A stretch of DNA of 64,000 nt from positions 63,383 through 127,382 of the forward strand of contig JALGPX010000009.1 in the NCBI GenBank assembly GCA_023515795.1, written 5' to 3'. Positions 20,556 through 28,473 of the stretch are shown piece after piece. Source of the stretch: Amoeboaphelidium occidentale. Its lineage: Eukaryota; Aphelidiomycota; Aphelidea. Each line of letters starts with the position of its first letter. The first letter of the stretch is position 1. The notes under the pieces are model-generated. The model was not told where the DNA came from, ran no database searches, and worked only from the letters and a program-made list of their open reading frames with translations. Made by a program: the position numbers and the translations under genes.

Positions 20556-21018
20556 GCTTGGAGAATGGGATTCACGGGAGAGGTTTGAGATTGTTTAGTC
20601 TCACTCCCATCAGTACTGTGGTAAAATAGAAGGAGCAGGAGGCTAGAAACCAGATATACTATAAAAGCTCAAAATGAAATATATTAAAAGGATTATCATT
20701 CAAAACGTGTCATTCAATAGCAGTAGATTGGAGAGTGAAACAGAGAACATTCCATAGGAAAAGAGCGTTAATCGTCAGTAGCGATACGATAAGTACTTTT
20801 AAACAGAAGTTCATACTCATTGATACTGACGCTCTGCATGATCTTATGACTTCTGAGAATATTGGGATTGTGGTTCCTAGAGATAAGGTGGTTTTCAGAT
20901 TGAATGCGATGGAATGGTGGCGCCGGGCATTCAACGTAGACAAACTAACTACGGCTACAAAGCGCTTTGGGTTTTCTATTTCCACTAATGGTTTTGAGTA
21001 TCATCAGCATAACATGAA
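20556..21018 (+). pseudogene. Fanzor central fragment (copy B type) with 174-bp insertion
   Basis: Enters at LENGIHGRGLRLFSLTPIST, then an insertion (20618-20791) flanked by AGTACT direct repeats brings a stop (VVK then TAG). After the second AGTACT the Fanzor frame resumes (STFKQKFILIDTDAL) up to the N at 21019. Confidence 0.6.
20618..20791. mobile_element. 174-bp insertion with AGTACT target-site duplication
   Basis: Absent from the type A copy (20057-20554) and present in type B copies at the same base. Flanks are AGTACT at 20612-20617 and 20792-20797. No terminal inverted repeats. Removing the insert plus one AGTACT restores the frame exactly. No rotation across the duplication gives a GT-AG intron. 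A small non-autonomous element is the simplest reading. Confidence 0.6.
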
Positions 21019-21019
21019 N

Positions 21020-22315
21020 ACCAATGTCCAGGCTCTTGAAAAATTTTGTGAACAATTATGATCAAGATGCTCAGAATCGCTTGGAGAATGGGATTCACGG
21101 GAGAGGTTTGAGATTGTTTAGTCTCACTCCCATCAGTACTGTGGTAAAATAGAAGGAGCAGGAGGCTAGAAACCAGATATACTATAAAAGCTCAAAATAA
21201 AATATATTAAAAGGATTATCATTCAAAACGTGTCATTCAATAGCAGTATATTGGAGAGTGAAACAGAGAACATTCCATAGGAAAAGAGCGTTAATCGTCA
21301 GTAGCGATACGATAAGTACTTTTAAACACAAGTTCATACTCATTGATACTGACGCTCTGCATGATCTTATGACTTCTGAGAATATTTGTTTGTGGTTCCT
21401 AGAGATAAGGTGGTTTTCAGATTGAATGCGATGGAATGGTGGCGCCGGGCATTCAACGTAGACAAACTAACTACGGCTACAAAGCGCTTTGGGTTTTCTA
21501 TTTCCACTAATGGTTTTGAGTATCATCAGCATAACATGAAACAGTTTGAGAGATCAGAGATCAATGATTGGGGTTACAACTACGAGGGAGAATTTATACC
21601 GTTGGAAATTAATGGGCAGACTCGTGTTGCTGCTTTGGACCCGGGAAGAAACTCTCTGTATGTGGCTGTGTCTGGGGATACCGCTGCTGATGTTTTGGAA
21701 TGTTCAAACAGCCGCTGGCAAGAGATATCAGGGACTAGATATTTTACCAAGAAGGCAAACACTTGGATAACAGCTGATCGTGACAGGCGTATGGCGATTA
21801 CTTTAACTCCAACACCGTGCTGTTATAATACAGATGATTACATTACACACTTGTTACATGTTTTGGAATATCGCGATGAGTTTCTTGGGTTCTACCGGGC
21901 CATGCGCTGGAGAAGACTTCGTTGGAAGACGCGAATCAAGAGACAGAAGGCGTATGATAATTTATATAAGGAGCTTGCTGCTGGTGCTGAAGATGTTGTG
22001 ATTGCTTATGGTGGTGGAGGTTTCAGTCACAACTCCAGAGGACATCCACCCACTCCAAACAAACATCTTTTCTTGGAATTGAAACGAAGAACAAGGTGCA
22101 GGTTGGTTCCTGAATTTAGGACAAGCAAATTGTGCTCGCTGTGTGATAATGAATTGGTTCAATCCGAAGTCTGGTCGATCAAGAGTTGCAACAATAACAA
22201 CTGCTGGACCCGCTGGAATCGAGATGTGAATGGAGCAAGGAATATCAGAAGAGTTTTCTTACACATGAATGCCAATGGTGGTGAAAAGCCAGAAGCGTTC
22301 CGTAGGGGAAACTAG
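21020..22315 (+). pseudogene. Fanzor nuclease, central to C-terminal part (copy B), frameshifted but with intact RuvC/zinc-finger core
   Basis: Contains the 174-bp insertion (21141-21314), then a one-base deletion near 21386 relative to 20556-21018 (IGIVVPRD lost), after which one frame is open to the TAG at 22315. The core has RuvC-I ALDPGRNSLYVA (Asp codon about 21638), an arginine-rich bridge-like segment (RWRRLRWKTRIKRQK), VVIAYGGGGFS where TnpB carries the RuvC-II Glu, then VPEFRTSKLCSLC with an alternative Glu, a second Cys pair (SCNNNNC) and RuvC-III NRDVNGARNI. These are the hallmarks of Fanzor proteins, RNA-guided DNA nucleases descended from TnpB. Because of the insertion and frameshift this assembled copy is probably not functional, though the damage could be partly an assembly error. 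Confidence 0.85.
21141..21314. mobile_element. Second assembled copy of the 174-bp insertion
   Basis: Same length as 20618-20791 with a few base differences (AATAAA for AATGAA, AGTATATT for AGTAGATT), flanked by AGTACT at 21135-21140 and 21315-21320. It may be the same genomic insertion assembled twice with allelic variation. The left part is also seen at 19998-20055. Confidence 0.6.
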
Positions 22316-22318
22316 TCT

Positions 22319-22505
22319 GATGTTTCAACACAACTTGATCATGGTGCAGGTACTTGAGAGGATTTCTAATTGGGTAGCTGGGAAAGCCATGATCAGCGAT
22401 AGCCCGAATTCGCATTAGGGCATTTTCGTGTATTGAGTCTTGTTGCATTAATGATCGTGCGAGTACGAGTTATGTCAGTTTTTTCGTTGATCATTTTGCG
22501 TGAAA
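22319..22505 (+). ncRNA. Candidate Fanzor guide RNA (omega-RNA-like) and right end of the element
   Basis: Non-coding block directly 3' of the Fanzor stop. Several stretches are shared with the corresponding place after the second Fanzor fragment: CTGGGAAAG followed by TGAT-AGC, TGTGTATTG/CGTGTATTG, TGATCGTGCGA-TACGA, and TTCGTTGATCATTTTGC then AAAAGC-CAATA. Similarity fades right after this, which may mark the element's end. In TnpB and Fanzor systems the guide scaffold is encoded here, with the guide running into the flank. The RNA assignment is inference. Confidence 0.45.
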
Positions 22506-22527
22506 AGCACAATAGAATTGAACAGCG

Positions 22528-23721
22528 ATGATCACACAACGAAATGGCTTGGTTTGCAGGAACAGGGAGAAATTACGAGAGTTAAAATGTCTTTTGGATG
22601 GTTTTGGGCTATTCGATAAGAAGCTTGGAATACACGAGGCTGATGGCGTGTGGTATCTGCCTCTGAATGGAGATATTGATGAGAATGTGTCGTGTTTTGA
22701 TGTGTTGCAGAATTACGAATTCGCTTCACACGATTATGAGCTGAGGGATAAGGCCAACAGTTCTCCGCTTACGAAGATAAGTGCATTACTGGAAAAGACG
22801 TATGGGACCGCTTTGGCTGAAAATATCATGAGAGAAATACCGCGTAAATTTGAGCATTATGACAATTTCATTATGTTACCTGAAGATTCCTTTACTAGTG
22901 ACTTCTGGAAGGGTGAAGATCAGATTATTTTAAAAGTTTGTGATATCATTCGCCAATGTGTGGTTGGTTCCAAAGATTACTGCGAAACTTTTATGGCTAG
23001 GAAGCAGCGAATTCCAAATGGTGATATTCTACGAAGGCCTGCGATAGAGTGGTTCATCCCACCTCCAAAACGTAATGAACATGATATATTTTGGACTTCT
23101 ACGACGCAGAACGGTTTAAAGTACGTATGGGCTCCAGAGCATACGATGTTCTCGCGAGGTAACATTACTGAAAAGACTAGAATCTTCAGAAGGCAATATC
23201 CTAAACGAGATCTTGGTAGGAAGGAAGTTGTTCTTGATTTGTATGCAGGTATCGGTTATTTTGCCTTGGCATATTGGATGTCTGATTCTGTTAGTGAAAT
23301 TTACGCTTGTGAATGGAATGAGTTTAGTGTTAAAGGTTTAAAGAGAGGCATTGAAACAAACAAGATACCAAAAGATAAATTTCATGTTTTACCTGGGAAC
23401 AATGAACAACATTTAAATGTGTATCGGAGGAAAGCTGATCGAGTTAATCTTGGTTTATTGCCTGACGCTGTTCAAGGATATCCGCTTGCTGTGGAAGCAC
23501 TTATTGAAACTGGCGGTTTTATGCATATCCATGTAAATATCATGGAAGGTGAAGAAGAGAAATGGAAGCAAGACCTCATACTGAAACTGAAATGTTCATT
23601 TTTACGGAAGCGTTTTGCATCTTGGAATGTTGTAGTGAGACACATTGAGCGAGTCAAGAGCTTTTCTCCGAGAGTGTGGCATTATGTTTATGATGTTGAG
23701 TGTTTCCCATCAGAGATATGA
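22528..23721 (+). CDS. TYW2: tRNA(Phe) wybutosine-synthesising transferase TYW2-like
   Basis: 397 residues. The Trm5/TYW2 Rossmann domain is clear: FSRGNITEKTRIF, then the SAM-binding VVLDLYAGIGYFALAYWMS, YACEWNEFSVKGLKRGIETN, and ADRVNLGLLPD, where TYW2 enzymes have NLGL-P and Trm5 has NPP. The C-terminal GGFMHIHVNIMEGEEEKW also matches TYW2. The expected role is transfer of the 3-amino-3-carboxypropyl group of SAM during wybutosine formation at position 37 of tRNA(Phe). The ATG lies about 22 bp from the right edge of the Fanzor element, so its promoter must overlap repeat DNA. Its stop lies 2 bp from the convergent ALG14 stop. Confidence 0.85.
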   Translation: MITQRNGLVCRNREKLRELKCLLDGFGLFDKKLGIHEADGVWYLPLNGDIDENVSCFDVLQNYEFASHDYELRDKANSSPLTKISALLEKTYGTALAENIMREIPRKFEHYDNFIMLPEDSFTSDFWKGEDQIILKVCDIIRQCVVGSKDYCETFMARKQRIPNGDILRRPAIEWFIPPPKRNEHDIFWTSTTQNGLKYVWAPEHTMFSRGNITEKTRIFRRQYPKRDLGRKEVVLDLYAGIGYFALAYWMSDSVSEIYACEWNEFSVKGLKRGIETNKIPKDKFHVLPGNNEQHLNVYRRKADRVNLGLLPDAVQGYPLAVEALIETGGFMHIHVNIMEGEEEKWKQDLILKLKCSFLRKRFASWNVVVRHIERVKSFSPRVWHYVYDVECFPSEI

Positions 23722-23723
23722 TT

Positions 23724-24410
23724 TCAAACGAGTCTATCTGCATATTGAGCTTTAGGATATTTCTCAAGAAGATGCCGCCATTGTACAATGAATTTATCAG
23801 CCACAGGATAAACCAGCTTTCCACTTAGAGACAAAGAACTTACCCTGGCGAATGACTCAACGTACACTATTCGCGGCTCAGATAGAAATAACATCTTTTT
23901 CAATAGAAACGCAATGTAAACAAAAGGGACACAAGTGCCTGGACCATTGCATATGATCAGTGCAGGTTTCAATCTCCAAAATAAAAGTAGACTATGAATA
24001 GAAGCCACAAGCGTGGTCCAGATCGATGATATCCACGACTGCCCAACTTCCCTGCTGCGTGGCACAGTGTAAAACTGATCAGAACGATTATCAGCATTTA
24101 AACCAAACACATTCTCTAGCAACATAATTATCTTTTTCTGACTTAAATGGTCCGTATCAGCACAAACGTAACTTCGAGGTTCGTAGCGCAACTCATTTAC
24201 TGCTTCATTTCCTGTAAATTCATTTGCACTTCGTTTCAGAACTCCCAAAAGCAAGCGAGACATCTCCGCAGAATGACCACCAGAGCCAAGAATTATCATA
24301 GTCGATATTTTCCGTATAGAATCCTTCCGTATAAATCTGTTCCGTATGAGCGTCAGCAGTAGCGTTACAGTGCCAACTGTAAAAAGCAGAGTAACAACTC
24401 CAAATATCAT
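23724..24410 (-). CDS. ALG14: UDP-GlcNAc transferase subunit ALG14
   Basis: Membrane anchor and partner of ALG13 in adding the second GlcNAc to dolichol-PP-GlcNAc on the ER. 228 residues. An N-terminal membrane segment (IFGVVTLLFTVGTVTLLLTL) is followed by the hallmark ILGSGGHSAEM, then YVCADTDHLSQKK, FYTVPRSREVGQSW, PALIICNGPGTCVPFVYIAF and RIVYVESFARVSSLSLSGKL, all typical of ALG14. The start at 24410 is chosen because it begins the membrane segment; the longer frame to 24545 has no good support. Only 7 bp separate this ATG from the divergent sirtuin ATG. Confidence 0.92.
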   Translation of the reverse strand: MIFGVVTLLFTVGTVTLLLTLIRNRFIRKDSIRKISTMIILGSGGHSAEMSRLLLGVLKRSANEFTGNEAVNELRYEPRSYVCADTDHLSQKKIIMLLENVFGLNADNRSDQFYTVPRSREVGQSWISSIWTTLVASIHSLLLFWRLKPALIICNGPGTCVPFVYIAFLLKKMLFLSEPRIVYVESFARVSSLSLSGKLVYPVADKFIVQWRHLLEKYPKAQYADRLV

Positions 24411-24417
24411 CTGCACA

Positions 24418-25287
24418 ATGAAACAAATTACGAATACAACAGAAGCATTACAGATTTTACAGAATGAAATTATTACGAAGAGACTCGGTAGAGGCTTACC
24501 TGTCGCAGTGCTTACTGGGGCTGGTATCAGTACAGATTCAGGCATCCCAGACTACCGAGGCCCCAATGGAACATATGTCAAATATAAAAACTACAGACCC
24601 ATCCGCTATCAGGAATTTATGTCTTCAGATTTATCTAGAAAGCGATACTGGGCGCGCTCTTTTGTTGGGTACCCGGAAATGACGAAAGCTAAACCGAATC
24701 CTTCACATTATGCTTTGGCTAAACTCGGTTTACCAGTGATCACTCAAAATGTAGATTCTCTACATATCCATGCGGGCTCAGAAGATTGCACTGAGTTGCA
24801 TGGTTCACTTAAACATGTTGTGTGTACTAAATGTGGAAAACTATTTGAAAGATCGTGGTATCAAGCCGAACTGAAACAACTGAATCCCTCTCTGAGCATC
24901 AGTGCAGATTCTATTAGGCCTGATGGTGATGTTGATCTTGGCTCTTTTGATTACTCTCAGTTTCGGTATCCATCGTGTCCATGCACGGCTGCCTCAATTA
25001 TCAAACCCCATGTCGTGTTCTTTGGAGAGAATATTGACGCAAAAGTTAGAGACGCTTCATTTGAAACAATTGATAAATCAAGTTCGCTTCTGGTCGTTGG
25101 ATCTTCTTTGGAAGTCTATTCAGCATTTCGTTTAGTCAAACGTGCGATAGATCAGCTGAAACCTGTGATAATTCTGAATATCGGCGATACCAGGGCAGAA
25201 CGCGATGTAGCAAACAATGCTCTAATAACAAAACTAGAAGTTCACTGCAGCAAAGTATTAACGGAACTCGCCTCTTTAACTGAATAG
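24418..25287 (+). CDS. SIRT4-type (class II) sirtuin
   Basis: NAD-dependent deacylase/ADP-ribosyltransferase, 289 residues. Motifs: VLTGAGISTDSGIPDYRGPN, RPIRYQEFM, RKRYWARSFVGYP (diagnostic for the SIRT4 class), TQNVDSLHIHAGS, ELHG with the catalytic His, IKPHVVFFGENI and LLVVGSSLEVYSAFR. The first zinc pair is CTKC. The second reads SCPCTAAS, a C-x-C instead of the usual C-x-x-C, which may alter or abolish zinc binding. No clear mitochondrial presequence is visible from ATG 24418. A longer in-frame start at 24346 would overlap ALG14. Confidence 0.88.
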   Translation: MKQITNTTEALQILQNEIITKRLGRGLPVAVLTGAGISTDSGIPDYRGPNGTYVKYKNYRPIRYQEFMSSDLSRKRYWARSFVGYPEMTKAKPNPSHYALAKLGLPVITQNVDSLHIHAGSEDCTELHGSLKHVVCTKCGKLFERSWYQAELKQLNPSLSISADSIRPDGDVDLGSFDYSQFRYPSCPCTAASIIKPHVVFFGENIDAKVRDASFETIDKSSSLLVVGSSLEVYSAFRLVKRAIDQLKPVIILNIGDTRAERDVANNALITKLEVHCSKVLTELASLTE

Positions 25288-25925
25288 ACCAATGTTCTTG
25301 AGCTATTTTGATGTCGCAAGAATAGAAAAAAGACTTTATTGCGAGCCTGGAGCTTTAGCGAAAGGCGATGCTGATAAGCATAGGGACTGGAATAAAAAAA
25401 TCCGTGCGTGCGTGTGTCCCACTTTGTGATGACGTGTCACTTTTTAAATTTCAAGCTTAAAAATCAATTAATTATCGGTTTCATCATGTTTAAATGCTTC
25501 AAACAGTCTTCTTGCAATTTCTTAAGTTTTCATTGTTGTTACATGAACGATCAATCTGCTGAAACATCAGTATTGGAGAATCAAGCAGATATCGGCCGAA
25601 AGGCTCCGAGAAAAAGAATAAATATAAGAATGGCAATTTTATTCTATTCCGCGAATATCAAAAGAACCTTTGTTCTATTCCAAATATTGTGAATAGTTTG
25701 AATGAAAAAAAGTACCACATAATTCTTCATGTGACAATACCGGATCGCATTTCTTTGTACTAAAACGGCAATTACCTATGGCATAGAGTATGCTTAACAC
25801 CACGTTAAACTTATTCCTAGAGATATTGTTGGAACTTAACGTGATCAAGTTGATCAAGCCGTGATATTGAAGGAATCTTTACGTAGTTATAGAAAGGAAA
25901 TTAAGACTTCCACAAATGAAAATGG
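25288..25925. other. Intergenic region between sirtuin and the second Fanzor fragment
   Basis: No gene could be supported. Two close hairpins occur just 3' of the sirtuin: CTTT-AGCG-AAAG (25353-25364) and ATGCT-GATA-AGCAT (25368-25381), possibly in the 3' UTR. A plus-strand frame of some 50 codons around 25544-25692 has a plausible composition but no recognisable homology. Paired TGATCA sites occur near 25840-25855. The region ends in the N at 25926. Confidence 0.4.
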
Positions 25926-25926
25926 N

Positions 25927-26629
25927 AGATCAGACTCGCGTGGTTGCTTTGGACCCGGGAAGGAACTCTCTGTATGTCGCTTTGTCTGGAATTACCGCTG
26001 CTGATGTTTTGGAATGTTCGAACAGTCGCTGGCAAGAGATATCAGGGACTAGATACTCTACCAAGAAGGCAAACACTTGGATAACAGCTGATCGTGACAG
26101 GCATATGGCGATTACTTTAACTCCAACACCGTGCTGTTCTAATACAGATGGTTACATTACACACTTGTTACATGTTTTGGAATATCGCGATGAGTTTCTT
26201 GGGTTCTACCGGGCCATGCGTTGGAGAAGACTCCGGTGGAAGACGCGAATTAAACGACAGAAGGCGTATGATACTTTATATAAGGAGCTTGCTGCTGGTG
26301 CTGAGGATGTTGTGATTGCTTATGGTGGTGGAGGTTTCAGTCACAACTCCAGAAGACATCCTCCTAATCCAAACAAACATCTTTTCGTGGAATTGAAACG
26401 AAGAACAAGGTGCAGGTTGATTCCTGAGTTCAGAACAAGCAAATTGTGCTCATTGTGTGATAATGTGTTGGTTCAATCCGATATCTTGTCGATCAAGAGT
26501 TGTAACAATCCCGACTGCTGGACCCGCTGGAATCGAGATGTGAATGGAGCAAGGAATATCAGAAGAGTTGCCTTATACATGAATGCCAATGGTGGTGCTA
26601 AGCCTTGGGCGTTCCGTAGGGGAAACTAA
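25927..26629 (+). CDS. Fanzor nuclease, C-terminal core fragment (second locus)
   Basis: After the N at 25926 the frame opens at QTRVVALDPGRNSLYVALSG (RuvC-I) and runs to a TAA at 26629, with VVIAYGGGGFS, IPEFRTSKLCSLC, a second Cys pair (SCNNPDC) and NRDVNGARNI. It is highly similar to 21600-22315 but differs at both synonymous and non-synonymous sites, so it is a separate copy. The upstream part of the gene is missing from the assembly: the sequence before the N does not match other Fanzor copies. Residues needed for RuvC chemistry are preserved. Confidence 0.8.
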
Positions 26630-26850
26630 TCTGGTGTTTCAACACCATCAAATGCCTCAATGTGATCACGACGCAGAAACTAGGTAGAGGCAGCCAATGA
26701 TGTTCTGGGAAAGTCTTGATTAGCAGTAGTCTTAATGTAAGTTATAGTTTTAACTTATGTTAGGATGCTTCTGTGTATTGTGACGCATTGTGATCGTGCG
26801 ACTACGACTTACGAGTTTTTTTCGTTGATCATTTTGCTAGAAAAGCGCAA
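26630..26850 (+). ncRNA. Candidate Fanzor guide RNA (omega-RNA-like), second locus
   Basis: 3' flank of the second Fanzor copy. It shares with 22319-22505 the CTGGGAAAG block, the GTGATCGTGCGACTACGAC block (G-to-C at two places against the first copy) and TTCGTTGATCATTTTGC-AGAAAAGCGCAATA. A hairpin, TAAGTTA paired with TAACTTA, lies at about 26737-26757. Conservation outside the coding region suggests function as RNA or as the transposon end. Confidence 0.4.
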
Positions 26851-27037
26851 TAAGCTGAAACTGATCATGTTGTTGATTGTGAGACAAACCTGAATCGATC
26901 CAGTTTCAACAAATAGAATGGACAAACGCAAACTTCCGATAACGCTTTTCATGAATTCTTATTTAGTGATTAAAGGCTTTATTCTTCCTTTAAAAATTGC
27001 GATTATCCTTTTCTGTCCCAAAACTTCTCCCTTGTAA

Positions 27038-28342
27038 TCAACCATACGGAACAAATAATCTATATATGAATTCTGACAAGAACATGATAGACAAGATGGA
27101 AGTAACACCGACAGATGAAATCAAAACCCACCAAATTTGAGAATATTGTTTAACGTGCTTATTTTCAACGAGGTATTTGTCAAGACGTCTTCCTAAAACA
27201 TAGAACAATGCATACCAACCAGTAAAACCATAGTACAATCCAGGCAGAGCAAAAACGAGTGGAAGGTACATTAATCCATCGTAAAAGAACCAAACTGAGA
27301 AGGCAGTGAAAGTAATTACGATTGTCGACAACAGACCCCAATACTTGACACTCTTCTCCGATTCATTCCCACTCTTCAAAAATGACTGAACAGCAGGTAA
27401 ACCCCAAACTACAGTCATCAAAAACAGTAAACCGAATGAAGCAAAGAACATCTTGAATAAGAATCCTTGCATGTATCCTTGAAAGTATGCGACTATTGAT
27501 CCATGAACAAGAATCCAGAATTCCAACAAAGCAGTCCAGTTCCTGTTCCTATGAGCATTCTGGAACAAAAGAGAACTCTGTACCAAGAGCAAAAAAATGT
27601 GAAAGAATCCTGTTGCATGAGACAATGTTCCTTCCATAACATGATACCAAAATGTCAAAGTCGCGCCAAAAGAAGCCAAATATCCGTGATACTTCCTAAC
27701 AACATAGCAGAAATCATCAAAGAAAGACTTGAATGATTCTGGTGTGAAACCAAAGATGAAACCTCTGCGTGTGAATTCAAACATGAATCCCACGACCAAT
27801 GACGAAACACCTGCAAATAGAGTACTGATCTCAGGGAAGGATCCAGCCAACCCATCGTAAAACAAATGACTCTGTAAAACATGAAGAGCAGCAAAGAACA
27901 GATTCAAACCAAACATGGCTCTTGCGTAAAAGTTGATCTTGTCGGACCAGTCCAGCTCTCCGTTAGCATGAGCTTCCTTAGCTTTGAAGATCAAGTAAAA
28001 CTGAGCGCTTTGATGAAACAGATAGCAAATCCACGCGGAACTCGTTGAGACCAGATTTCTTACATCCAAACGATAAGGATACTCAAACGGAAACGTGACA
28101 CCATGAATGTTAAACCACCCGAAACCAAGCTGACCTTTCTCAGGTAAACCATTAGTCAAGTCTTGAAAAGCAGGCACTCTACGCGAAAGACCAAGCCACG
28201 TTATAGCAGCAGATGCCACCAGTACGGATACAATAATGTTCGAGAAGGTTGGAACATTAGAAGTTTCCTTGAAATTGACGGGAAGCCCTGCACTCTTTTG
28301 CTTCTCAGTTAAGCTACTCTGTTGCTGAGAATTATTCTTCAT
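27038..28342 (-). CDS. Orphan multi-pass membrane protein
   Basis: 434 residues with an N-terminal hydrophilic stretch (about 1-30), then about ten hydrophobic segments, for example NIIVSVLVASAAITWLGL near residue 35, LFFAALHVLQSHLFY, FFHIFLLLVQSSLLF, FFASFGLLFLMTVVWGL, LLSTIVITFTAFSVWFFY and VLISSVGVTSILSIMFL near the C-terminus. Several His/Trp/Tyr-rich motifs sit in or near the membrane (FWYHVMEGTLSHATGFFHIF). No family is recognised. The topology suggests a transporter or membrane enzyme, but no function can be given. Single exon with clean ATG and stop. Confidence 0.7.
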   Translation of the reverse strand: MKNNSQQQSSLTEKQKSAGLPVNFKETSNVPTFSNIIVSVLVASAAITWLGLSRRVPAFQDLTNGLPEKGQLGFGWFNIHGVTFPFEYPYRLDVRNLVSTSSAWICYLFHQSAQFYLIFKAKEAHANGELDWSDKINFYARAMFGLNLFFAALHVLQSHLFYDGLAGSFPEISTLFAGVSSLVVGFMFEFTRRGFIFGFTPESFKSFFDDFCYVVRKYHGYLASFGATLTFWYHVMEGTLSHATGFFHIFLLLVQSSLLFQNAHRNRNWTALLEFWILVHGSIVAYFQGYMQGFLFKMFFASFGLLFLMTVVWGLPAVQSFLKSGNESEKSVKYWGLLSTIVITFTAFSVWFFYDGLMYLPLVFALPGLYYGFTGWYALFYVLGRRLDKYLVENKHVKQYSQIWWVLISSVGVTSILSIMFLSEFIYRLFVPYG

Positions 28343-28473
28343 TAAGCTAAAAAGATGACGTGAACTAGCAAACAGGCGTCTTTGACGATTGCCATTTTTA
28401 CGGGTGTATGAAACGCCTCATGTTGTGACGCAAACAGGTTTTCTACAGAATCGCGCTGTTTGCAAAAACCAAA

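Larger units (their letters stand above)
14309..22505 (+). mobile_element. Composite repeat region with Fanzor element fragments, broken by single-N joins
   Basis: About 8.2 kb of repetitive DNA wedged between PRP8 and TYW2. It contains ten single Ns (14412, 14800, 15481, 16308, 16685, 17872, 18688, 19667, 20056, 20555) plus one at 21019. After each N the sequence usually jumps back into something already read, so these are joins of overlapping repeat contigs. The first half carries copies of a small minus-strand gene. The second half carries a Fanzor coding region in at least two sequence types. Related direct repeats GCGAGTCCGAGTTA and GCGAGTACGAGTTA occur near its left and right ends. The real order and copy number cannot be trusted. 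Confidence 0.75.

Noticed and set aside
20618..20791. Treating the 174-bp insertion as an ordinary spliceosomal intron
   Set aside because: No rotation through the AGTACT duplication gives GT at the start and AG at the end while restoring the uninterrupted type A frame.
24346..24417. Longer N-termini for the sirtuin (to 24346) and ALG14 (to 24545)
   Set aside because: They would be antisense to each other, and the shorter starts begin exactly at family-typical positions.
25353..25440. Hairpin cluster 3' of the sirtuin as a C/D snoRNA (GTGATGAC as box C)
   Set aside because: No D box at a suitable distance and no terminal stem; more likely 3' UTR structure.
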